The translations under genes and the position numbers were made by a program. From Kappaphycus alvarezii (Eukaryota; Rhodophyta; Florideophyceae; Gigartinales; Solieriaceae), in contig NADL03000599.1 of NCBI GenBank assembly GCA_002205965.3, forward strand, positions 1,364,001 through 1,428,000: 64,000 bases of DNA, given 5' to 3'. Under the pieces are notes generated by a model, which was not told the origin of the DNA, made no database searches, and saw only the letters and a list, made by a program, of their open reading frames with translations. This document shows positions 56,627-64,000 of the stretch, piece by piece (the stretch's first letter is position 1; each line of letters begins with the position of its first letter).

Positions 56627-57176
56627 ATGCTCAGCATGCACGTCAAAAACGCCGACGCCCGCAAGGGCAACCTCAAGTCCCACTTTGGTAACTACGACCA
56701 CCTCCACCTCCCCCCATCAAAGAAAAAAAACCAAACAAGCTCTAACCCCATCCCCCACCCCAGTCGCCGGCGAGCAACGCGTCATAACCTCCGCCAAACA
56801 CTTCACCAACACCCTCCTCACCGCCACAAACGAGCAAGTCTCCGCGGTACGCCACCATTCTCATCACCCACCCCACACCACCCACGCCCGTCCACAATGA
56901 CAACTGACCCACCCTCACAATCCCCACAACAACCAAAACCGCGCCACTCCTCATCAGGCATACACGGCGGAACGTCAAATCGAGCTTCAGCTCCGTAGCA
57001 TTGAACGATTGCTCGTCACCGCATCATACCAAACTTCACAATGGGTCGCCCTGATCGACCGTCTCACCACCCAACTCAAAGAAATAGGCCACTTGACCAA
57101 CTGGCTTGAACACTTGGCAACTTCCGCACATGACATCCACTCGCAAGTCACCGCATTATGCACCCCCCGCGAGTAG
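56627..57176 (+). CDS. BLOC1S1/GCN5L1-like protein (three exons)
   Basis: 120 aa when spliced: exons 56627-56687, 56764-56846, 56958-57176; introns of 76 nt (GTAACT...CCCCAG) and 111 nt (GTACGC...ATCAG). Exon phases fit exactly. BLOC1S1 is a small coiled-coil subunit of BLOC-1 and BORC, which act on endosome and lysosome traffic. The N-terminus starts MLSMHVKNADARKGNLKSHF; exon 2 has AKHFTNTLLTATNEQVSA; exon 3 has TAERQIELQLRSIERLLVTA, then SQWVALIDRLTTQLKEIGHL and NWLEHLATSAHDI. This follows the family pattern (...Q-x-W-hydrophobic...LKE-G...NW...). Length equals that of animal homologues (about 125). Alternative: another small coiled-coil BLOC-1 subunit. Confidence 0.83.
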
Positions 57177-57702
57177 CCTCACCATCGCATGTCACACCCA
57201 TCCCAACCTCTCTCCCAATGTCCACGCGTCCACGCGCCGCCAATCACCCCCGCATGTTTTCTATCCGGTGGTTTGCTTGTTGCGGTGGTCGCCATGCTGT
57301 GTTGCTGTGGGAGGGGGATCCTGTTTATTGAGATATGTGCTGCCTGTGCCTGGTGCCCAATGACGGCATTGTCCATCAAACATCGTATCTCACCTCGCTC
57401 CATACATTGTCCACTAGTTGCCTTGCCCCCGCATTCCATACCATGCCCCGCAACACAGACACTTTCAACACTTGAAATCCAGTCAGTCCACATCCACCAT
57501 GCACACCCAGTAAAAAGCCGGCCACACCCAAAGACCTTGTGTTGCAATGCACCCGGCCCACACCCCAGTCCCACTCCCTACTCCTTGCACGCGCGGACCG
57601 CAACACCTGCCTGAATCGCCATCCTTTCCAGCTGCAACCTCGTCACTCTCTCCACGATTGCCACCCACGCGTGGAATGACACCACGCTGCATTCTTGTCC
57701 GA
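57177..57702. other. intergenic between convergent genes
   Basis: The BLOC1S1-like gene and the WD40-like gene end toward each other here. Frames on both strands lack any domain. Presumably 3' UTRs. Confidence 0.45.
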
Positions 57703-58935
57703 CTATTCCCGTTTCCGTCGTAGCAAGTAAAACGCCCCCGCCTCGGACATGACCGCTATCTCTTCACCCTCCACGTTACGTCTTGCAATCCCGGTCAAAC
57801 GAACGTCCCCACGGAACCCAAACGCCCGTCGTGGACTCTTTGTATTCGCTCCTGACATCATCTGCGACTCGCCTGCAAACCCAGTCTGTTTCAAGTAGGC
57901 CGCCATTTGACCACTCCATGCCCCGCAAGCCACCTCGTTGTCCACACTACACACATACGCCATTCCCTCCATTTCCCTGCTCATCACCATCCCGGCCACC
58001 TCGTACTTGAGGCACCCTGACCATCTGTCCCTCACAGTCATCATCTTGGTATCAAACACATGCACAATCCTTTCCATCCCGGCCGTACCCACCAAGCCAC
58101 CATCCTCCGACACGTCCAACGCCAACAGCATTCCATTTCCCGCATTCTTCCTCGCTATACATGCCCCCCGTTCGCCGCACCGAAAGTCATAAAACGACAC
58201 CCCAGGCCCCTCTGACACGGCCACAACACCCAAATCACCGCACACCTGCATCGCATTCATAGGGTAGATACTATTCAACGTACGCACTGCGACATCACGA
58301 TCGAAAATGGTAACATCGCGAAAGAACTGGCGGGCGACAATAGCCACGGCGGGATGGTGTGGCTTGAGGGCGACGCCGGCCCAGCCAGGCTCACCATGGG
58401 AAATGGACACCGGGGGGAGGACAAACGAGTCGGATTCATGACCGGAATCGGGGGGTGTTTTTTGAATGGTGATGATGGCGCGGCCGTAGGAATCGACGGT
58501 GGCAATTCGGGTATCGGCGGTGGAGATGGATTGGACCTCGGACTGATGGGCGCAATGTGGGACATAAGGTTGAATGGAGAGGGTGGAGAAGGGACGGGGG
58601 ACGATGTAATCGTCGGCGATGGCGGCAGTGACGGCGGTGGAAACAGAGGGAGGTGGGTGGGTTGAGGGTGTTGATGGGGCGGGGGTAGCGGGGGAGCGAT
58701 CCGGAGTTTCACGCGGGCGTTTGCGAGTGGGTGTACCCTGGAGAGTGTAGACGTTGGATGAGGTGGAGAATATAAACGTATCCGAGTGAGGGGAGAAGGA
58801 GAGACGGGAAGCTTGACGTGATGCGGCGGAGAGCGGAAGGGAGAGGGTTTTCGAGGGAGATAGTACACCGCGGAAGAGATGGTGGTGGCCAGGAGTGGGG
58901 GGATAGAGAGTGTTACGAGCCGGGTCCGGAAGCAT
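57703..58935 (-). CDS. WD40-like beta-propeller protein, function unknown
   Basis: 410 aa from ATG 58935. N-terminal part to about 105 is Ser/Pro-rich with a basic patch (TRKRPRETPDR), possibly a nuclear signal. From about 110 on there are repeating beta-rich blocks ending in WD40-like words: RAIITIQ (152-158), DVTIFDRD (207-214), GVSFYDFR (245-252), RIVHVFDTK (289-297), ALDVSEDGGLVGTAGMER. No specific family recognised; ribosome-biogenesis or chromatin WD proteins are possible. No intron needed. An overlapping frame starts at ATG 59033 (MAVSKHKLSAVSRLPPDD) and ends out of frame with this one, so the true N-terminus may lie there if there is an intron or sequence error. Confidence 0.65.
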   Translation of the reverse strand: MLPDPARNTLYPPTPGHHHLFRGVLSPSKTLSLPLSAASRQASRLSFSPHSDTFIFSTSSNVYTLQGTPTRKRPRETPDRSPATPAPSTPSTHPPPSVSTAVTAAIADDYIVPRPFSTLSIQPYVPHCAHQSEVQSISTADTRIATVDSYGRAIITIQKTPPDSGHESDSFVLPPVSISHGEPGWAGVALKPHHPAVAIVARQFFRDVTIFDRDVAVRTLNSIYPMNAMQVCGDLGVVAVSEGPGVSFYDFRCGERGACIARKNAGNGMLLALDVSEDGGLVGTAGMERIVHVFDTKMMTVRDRWSGCLKYEVAGMVMSREMEGMAYVCSVDNEVACGAWSGQMAAYLKQTGFAGESQMMSGANTKSPRRAFGFRGDVRLTGIARRNVEGEEIAVMSEAGAFYLLRRKRE

Positions 58936-59310
58936 GATTTCTGGGAGTAGCGATAGGGAGGGGCGGGGAGCACAGGGCTATCATCAGGCGGAAGGCGCGA
59001 CACTGCGGAAAGTTTGTGCTTAGACACAGCCATATGACGCAAATATTCGTATTTTCAGGCGCTTATCCGCATGTCGATGTGGCATTTCGGTCAATGTGAT
59101 CTGCATTGCATGAAAATCACAAATGTCCATCGCGCGGTAGCGCCGGCGCCATTGGTGCAACCGCTACTGCGGTCGACTATGTTTACTCGAACACGGACCA
59201 TTTCGCCGCCAAATAACCGGCAAAATAACCGGCACAATTACACTCCCATCCACTATTCCTCGCATACTCCGCTGCACCCCCCGCCCTGCCACCTGTATTT
59301 CGACAACACT

Positions 59311-59850
59311 CTAAGCAGCAGGCTCAGGCGCGTCACCAGGTCCAGACACAATGGCAGCATCAACAGCAGCCTTAATAGTCTCCGCGGCCTCATCCATAGC
59401 CTCTGCCATTGCATTAGCAGCGACGGCAGCCGCTTCTTCAACCGCGGATGCCTCCTCGGCCACCACCTCCTCTACAGGCGCCTCGTCCACCACCTCCACA
59501 ACCACTTCTTCCTCCTCCTCCTCCTCCTCAGCATCACCCAACTTTACCACAAACGTATCCTGAAATTCGGTAAAGGACCGGTTGTTCTCCATGATTGGAT
59601 TCTCGGCACCGAAAATGCGGACCGAGCTACCCTTGGCACGATTCCACATCGGCACCACCTCGTCCACGCCATCCAGCTGCGACTCGGCGCCAGCACCACG
59701 CTTGGACTTGTTCCATGTGACGGTAGGATCACTCACCTTGTTCCACATGGCTGCGCCGCATACGCCAAGCGCGGCGGCCATGGAGCCGATCAGCGGATAC
59801 ACCTCGGGTTTCAACCAGATTTTGCGGAACGCGGTCCAGCCTGTGGCCAT
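59311..59850 (-). CDS. B12D / NDUFA4 (MLRQ)-like small mitochondrial membrane protein with acidic tail
   Basis: 179 aa from ATG 59850. The first 50 residues (MATGWTAFRKIWLKPEVYPL, then a hydrophobic helix at about 18-36 and MWNKVSDPTVTWNKSKRG) match the B12D/NDUFA4 pattern: K-P-E-V-Y-P-L before a single membrane helix and an N-x-x-DP-V-x-x-x-K block. NDUFA4-type proteins sit in the inner mitochondrial membrane with respiratory complexes (complex I or IV). Normal family length is about 80-90. Here residues 106-179 add a run of nine or so Glu followed by a Val/Glu/Ala-rich helix. Upstream in-frame codons exist to 60111 but use a non-ATG start. No intron seen. Confidence 0.75.
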   Translation of the reverse strand: MATGWTAFRKIWLKPEVYPLIGSMAAALGVCGAAMWNKVSDPTVTWNKSKRGAGAESQLDGVDEVVPMWNRAKGSSVRIFGAENPIMENNRSFTEFQDTFVVKLGDAEEEEEEEEVVVEVVDEAPVEEVVAEEASAVEEAAAVAANAMAEAMDEAAETIKAAVDAAIVSGPGDAPEPAA

Positions 59851-60306
59851 GGTGACTGTTGTTTGATACGCGGGACACGACGGGGAGAGGGCGTGGCCGA
59901 TTGGTGGAATGAGAGCGGCGATGCGGGGATGGCGTAAAGGTAGGAACGGGAGTGGACTGAAACAATGGTAGGAAGATAGGGAGAGGGGGCTGATGTGGTT
60001 GCGAGCATTGAGCAGCGATGGAGCGGGGGCGGTGGTGTGGCTTGTGCTTTTTGACTCCCATTGCCTGTGGGGCCTCGGTAGGTCGATGCCTATTGGGGAT
60101 ATCGTGGACACGTGTACAAGGAGTACCCTAGGTCGTTTGTGCTACACGTGGTGATAAGTGGCCAATGGAAAAAGGCCATGTGGAAGGAGCTGGGATACAA
60201 ATCTCAGGTCCCGCATAGGGGTTTTCTACATTCAGAGCCATAGGGATCAAACGTCCTACACGTAAGGTGAACAATCTCCACCTTTGATCTTGCCCAATTG
60301 TTTGCA
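59851..60306. promoter_or_regulatory. divergent intergenic region
   Basis: About 450 bp between the divergent starts of the B12D-like and CSP41b-like genes, so it must hold both promoters. I see no clear TATA box or named motif. Confidence 0.35.
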
Positions 60307-61571
60307 ATGCCGAAAGCCTTCGACAAGCTCAACCGCCTCACTTTCGCAACAGCCCCGCTCTACCTCCGACAATATGTTTCCCCCGCCTTTGTGCCAGCCC
60401 TCCCCACCCCCTCCACTGCTACCCTCCACGCTCCTCCTTCCTTTCCCCCCTCTCCCCGCCCCCGCTCCGTCTCCCGACCTCTCGCCCCTCCCTACCACGC
60501 ACCCCACACACACCTCCGCCTCCTGTGCACCTCTCCAACCTCACCGCCTCCGCTCAACCCCTCGCCGGCAAACGAGTCCTCGTCATTGGCGGCACCCGTT
60601 TCTCAGGCCTCTATCTCGTCCATGAGCTTGCAAACCGTGGCGCAAACATCGTCATCCTCAATCGAGGCTCCAAACCAATTGGCGATCCACAGCTCAAAGT
60701 CCCCGGCGAATCAGACTCGCATTTTTTAGAGCGTAACTCTCGCACCGAGTCCCTCGTCGCAGATCGCACAGACCCGCAGGCATTGGCTGCAGCCTTGAAG
60801 GGGGAGTCGTTTGATGTCATTTATGATAACAATGGCAGGCAGTTGGCAGATTCACAGACGCTTATCGAACTTGCTGCTGAGATGGGCTCGCATTTTGTTT
60901 ATATGTCGTCCGCTGGCGTGTACCTCAAGTCGAGTGTCATGCCGCATATCGAGGGGGATAGCGTCGACCCGAACAGCAGGCATAAGGGAAAGCTCAACAC
61001 GGAGGACTATTTGCGTCAGTCTGGCGTCAACTTTACTGCTATTAGACCAACATACATTTACGGCGCGGGTAATTACAACCCGTTAGACCAGTGGTTCTTT
61101 GAACGCCTCGACAAAGGTATCCCCATTTGTATCCCCGGACACGGCGCGCATCTCACGGGTCTTGGTCACGTCCGCGATCTGGCCTCCGCTATGGCCGCTT
61201 GTGCGTTGAACCCGGTCGCGTATGGTCAGGTGTATAACGTGCAGGACCGGAATGCAGTCACGTTTGATGGCGTGGCTAGGCTGTGTGCTCAAGTTATGGG
61301 AAAGCCGGAGCCGGAAATCGTCCATTATGATCCAAAGCAGATGGATTTTGGCAAGAAAAAGGCCTTTCCATTTCGTCCGCAACACTTTTTCTGCTCGCCG
61401 AACAAGGCGCTTAGCGAATTGGATTGGGAGATTGAGTACAATTTGATGACGGGGTTGAAGGATGCATATGAGAATGACTTTGTCTTGAAGAAGGCACGAG
61501 GGGGCTTGAAGAACGACTTTGAGACTGATGATATTGTGCTCAATGCTGTCAAGGGCGCGTCAGTAGTTTAG
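60307..61571 (+). CDS. CSP41b-like plastid RNA-binding protein (NAD(P)-epimerase fold), N-terminus in another frame
   Basis: The conserved part starts near 60550: GKRVLVIGGTRFSGLYLVHE is the Rossmann loop; FDVIYDNNGR, HFVYMSSAGVYL, FTAIRPTYIYG and LTGLGHVRDLASAM are epimerase/CSP41 blocks; the end is at 61571. CSP41 proteins bind and protect plastid rRNA and mRNA and support plastid transcription. This frame has no ATG upstream. Possible starts, ATG 60307 (MPKAFDKLNRLTFATAPLYL) or ATG 60374, lie in other frames with a transit-peptide-like Ser/Pro/Ala/Arg composition. The change of frame falls in a C-rich stretch (C runs at about 60375 and 60445), so a base may be missing or extra; an intron is less likely, as AG acceptors are absent there. 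The body is intact. Confidence 0.82.
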
Positions 61572-62774
61572 GTTGCTGATGGCTCCTGTTGTGCAAGTAT
61601 GGTAAATATACTAGCTTTTCAGATTAGTGCAATGGTAATCCCGCCTTTTGCGGCAAGTTACTATTGGGAACACAATAGATAGCCTTGTGTAGTCTATGGG
61701 GATTGGATGCGAGCGACAGTTGCTGGTCTCTCAAGTACTGGTTGCTCGGCAAACTCGTCAAGCCTGAGGATCATACCGTAAATTGCTCCTTTCACAGCCT
61801 CCTGGGGTTGCATCGTTTAATGATATAAAACAGGAAATCTTACGTCCAAACAGATTAGGACTTGCACGCTCGGGGTGCGAGTCCTATCCAAGTACAGCTC
61901 TCGTCAATTTATTAGTCGAGTCAAAAATTTTGATGACGAATTATGTGGATAAACCTGTTCCGCCTTTAAAAAAAGAATGGCGCGTTTTTGTTCAGCTAAA
62001 CTCAGCCAAGTACCTTCAATGTCAGAGCTGCCGCGGATCCGGCCTTGCAACCACCCGCATGGCTCCCAAGAACCGGGGTCCAGAGTTCCCGTCTTTCTTT
62101 GATATTTTCCGCAGCAAATACAAAATCTGAAAGACTTGGGAACAAGATTAATGCTGGTCCCTGAGCTGTCTCAAAACATACAGCAGTAGAATATAGTTCA
62201 CACTCTCTTTCAATGGCAAACTTTATCAAACAGTGAGTCTGCTATTTTTCCTTTAGCACACAGCTCCAAACGGTGCTGGCCTCCATAAATATTTGATTAC
62301 AAAGATACAAATTTGTGTCGGTGACCGGTGATATGCGGTTTTTATATCAAAACTTGTCGATTTTCAGTAAATAGCCGCAATGTCGCCATAGCTCTCAGTC
62401 TTTCAAAAAACTAGGCCTTTGGTTTGAGACCGCAGAGCGACCATCTCTCCCTCCGGAACATGAAATATTTTGCTAAACGGACTCCCTCACTTCTTCATCC
62501 GCAAAACATTGCACCCCTCCCGCATATCCCTACTCGCTAGCAAAATACAAAATATGACATCCGAGCTGCCTAGTTCCTTGTATTATTCCTGGATCTGCTG
62601 CAAAACGCGTTTTGCGTTGGTAAAATGGGACTTGTTCATGGTGTCCACTCTCTCAACATGCTCACACAGCATACCTTCTTTTCTAGTATTTGGTCATTTG
62701 ACCCTGGTGATTTCTTTTCCTTGAACAGCAGTGCCCACACAACCAAACGAGGTGTGGCATTCAAACCAGCCTCC
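61572..62774. other. intergenic; no gene recognised
   Basis: AT-richer than the genes around it, with short frames only. Holds a hairpin at 61858-61884 (separate entry). Confidence 0.5.
61858..61884. other. hairpin, 10-bp stem
   Basis: GGACTTGCAC pairs with GTGCGAGTCC (nine Watson-Crick pairs and one G-U) around a 7-nt loop, about 290 bp after the CSP41b stop. It may be chance, part of a small RNA or a 3'-end structure. Confidence 0.4.
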
Positions 62775-64000
62775 ATGTCGCACACATCTACACGCGCACT
62801 GATCATTTTCCTTCTCGTCATCCTTCTTTCGCCGCGCAGGACGAGGGCAGACCAACCCTCACCACTACACCCAGGTCTCGGACTACTTGCAGCGCCCTCA
62901 TTGCGCACCGAATTCGTCAACATACCAGAGCAGCAGCCGTCGACAATCCTCGTACAGCAAGATGGCAGCGTCGACACCGTCAAGAATTTTTATTTGGAGC
63001 TGACTGATGGGTTGAGTCCCGAAAATGTTTCATTCCTTCAGAGCTCTTCAAACTCTGAAGTTCTTGAGATTACTGGAAACGACAATATCCTCGTTTCATC
63101 AAGCGGAAATGCTATGAATATAACATCCTCTCTTGAATTTGACGGGTTTGTCGGACAGACTGACTATGTTCTCAGAGCAGTCCACGCCGTGACTGGGGAG
63201 GAGTTATCAATGGTTACAATTCCGTTTATCATATCTGGCATGACATTCTATGTAAGGAATCAGAATGGCAACACTGCCATTGTCTCGGGGGATGGGAATG
63301 GATATTTTATTTCTTACTCAGAGGCTTTAAGCAGGGAAGTAACGGAGGAAAGTCAAATACGAGTGCTGATTCAGATGCCAGATGGTACATCGATATCCTC
63401 TAATTCTGATCTACCAATCCCTCAGGCCGCGACAATGCAGTCCTCTGTTTCCAATTTCGCCGGTCAGTTTGAACATTCTAGTACCGAGTGCGATATTGAG
63501 CAGACCGGCGTCTTGTTACCCAATGGGACCTTGTCGTTGCCTTCGGAATGTGGCTACGGTTTTTTCTCAGGTTTCTCGGATCATGCCTGTTTTGGGATTA
63601 ACTTTGAGCCCTACAGAGCAGGAAACTTTAGCATTCAGTACTTATGGTCCGGCTTAACTGCCCAAAATGCAGCCTTGTCAGAAGAGATATTTGAGTTTGT
63701 CTTGCATGTATATGTGACTGGAGATCCACCAGTGGCAGTCTTTGGGATTTTCCCAGAGGAAAAACTGTGGCGCCCTGAAGGTGGGGAGGTGGTTCTATTT
63801 CATGTCATTAATGCCAAAGATCGCAGTGCTTCCTCATTTCGAGTCCCTGTGACGAACATATCCAACCCTTACAATTTGATTTATGGTTCCTTTGAATCAT
63901 TTGACACTCCAAATTTCTCGGAAGCAATGTCGTTTTTAACAGAACCAGGCTATGGCACAGACCTTGGATGGAATTTGGAATATAACATTGGAAGCAGCTC
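62775..64000 (+). CDS. secreted or membrane-anchored protein, N-terminal part, cut by window edge
   Basis: An uninterrupted frame from ATG 62775 to the end of the window, 408 codons without a stop. Residues 1-25 are a signal peptide (basic-polar start, hydrophobic ALIIFLLVILL, then a cleavage-like region near RTRADQP). The rest is beta-rich and acidic, with many Asn-x-Ser/Thr sites (NVS, NIT, NGT, NFS, NIS), few Lys and few Cys. It would be exported through the ER, to the cell wall or surface. I recognise no family. Repeated blocks of about 100-120 residues with alternating beta strands (FIISGMTFYV; FVLHVYVTGDPPVAVFGIF) suggest an immunoglobulin-like or similar ectodomain, but this is a guess. 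Confidence 0.7.
   Translation, partial: MSHTSTRALIIFLLVILLSPRRTRADQPSPLHPGLGLLAAPSLRTEFVNIPEQQPSTILVQQDGSVDTVKNFYLELTDGLSPENVSFLQSSSNSEVLEITGNDNILVSSSGNAMNITSSLEFDGFVGQTDYVLRAVHAVTGEELSMVTIPFIISGMTFYVRNQNGNTAIVSGDGNGYFISYSEALSREVTEESQIRVLIQMPDGTSISSNSDLPIPQAATMQSSVSNFAGQFEHSSTECDIEQTGVLLPNGTLSLPSECGYGFFSGFSDHACFGINFEPYRAGNFSIQYLWSGLTAQNAALSEEIFEFVLHVYVTGDPPVAVFGIFPEEKLWRPEGGEVVLFHVINAKDRSASSFRVPVTNISNPYNLIYGSFESFDTPNFSEAMSFLTEPGYGTDLGWNLEYNIGSS

Noticed and set aside
57189..57614. A 141-codon plus-strand frame with a Cys-rich hydrophobic stretch
   Set aside because: Lies between convergent genes in probable 3' UTR; no start context or family.
58275..59042. A 255-codon minus-strand frame overlapping the WD40-like gene
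   Set aside because: Out of frame with the WD40 blocks and Pro/Ser-rich; only its first 30 codons might be a true N-terminus.
59071..59937. A 288-codon plus-strand frame antisense to the B12D-like gene
   Set aside because: Mirrors the B12D-like coding sequence; begins with a non-specific stretch and has no domain.
1..64000. CRISPR arrays, tRNA or rRNA genes, bacterial operons
   Set aside because: No regularly spaced repeats, no tRNA cloverleaf or rRNA core recognised; introns, LTR elements and organelle-targeted proteins show a eukaryotic nuclear sequence.

Overview
The window looks like nuclear DNA of a red alga, most likely a florideophyte in the style of Chondrus crispus; this is an inference. 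The plastid and mitochondrial genes are typical of a photosynthetic eukaryote: a Tha4/TatA-like protein with a transit-like leader, a CSP41b-like plastid protein and a B12D/NDUFA4-like protein. Host genes are short and almost intron-free (the only introns I can demonstrate are two of 76 and 111 nt in a BLOC1S1-like gene). They lie in one dense cluster at the right, with a lone gene at the far left, separated by about 50 kb of nested transposons.

Layout. 1-1.1 kb: two inverted 3' ends of a non-LTR retrotransposon. 1.6-2.0 kb: the Tha4/TatA gene. 2.9-12.4 kb: three copies of one non-LTR family whose ORF2 carries a reverse transcriptase, a CCHC zinc motif and a restriction-enzyme-like endonuclease (RLE, as in R2-type elements). 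12.5-22.4 kb: a Ty1/copia element with 5-bp target duplications, itself holding a Ty3/gypsy pol fragment and a nested insertion in its 5' LTR. 22.7-25.1 kb: a PIF/Harbinger transposase with its convergent Myb-like partner. 27.4-28.7 kb: a hAT remnant. 29.4-36.3 and 36.4-42.0 kb: two decayed copia elements. 42.3-43.8 kb: a pogo/Jerky-type transposase. 45.0-52.2 kb: a younger copia element on the minus strand, LTRs about 97% identical, duplication GTCTC. 52.7-64 kb: host genes (WD40 dynein-intermediate-chain-like, RING-H2, BLOC1S1-like, WD40-like, B12D-like, CSP41b-like, and the start of a secreted protein).

The most unusual observation is that two quite different copia elements (12.5-22.4 kb and 45.0-52.2 kb) each carry, between the end of pol and the 3' LTR and in the opposite orientation to pol, a degraded reading frame of the same protein family. 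Both show an F/W-C-x-R-N-P motif followed about 125 residues later by a V-D-H...D...G-x-I-x-D-S-x-E-x-F block. A second unusual item is a short TIR element bracketed by GTCCTCATATGAGGAC palindromes whose interior encodes the same peptide as the N-terminus of the non-LTR element's ORF1. Several reading-frame breaks, in transposons and in apparently live host genes, fall in C or G homopolymer runs, so part of the decay may be sequencing error.

No CRISPR array, rRNA or tRNA gene was recognised.
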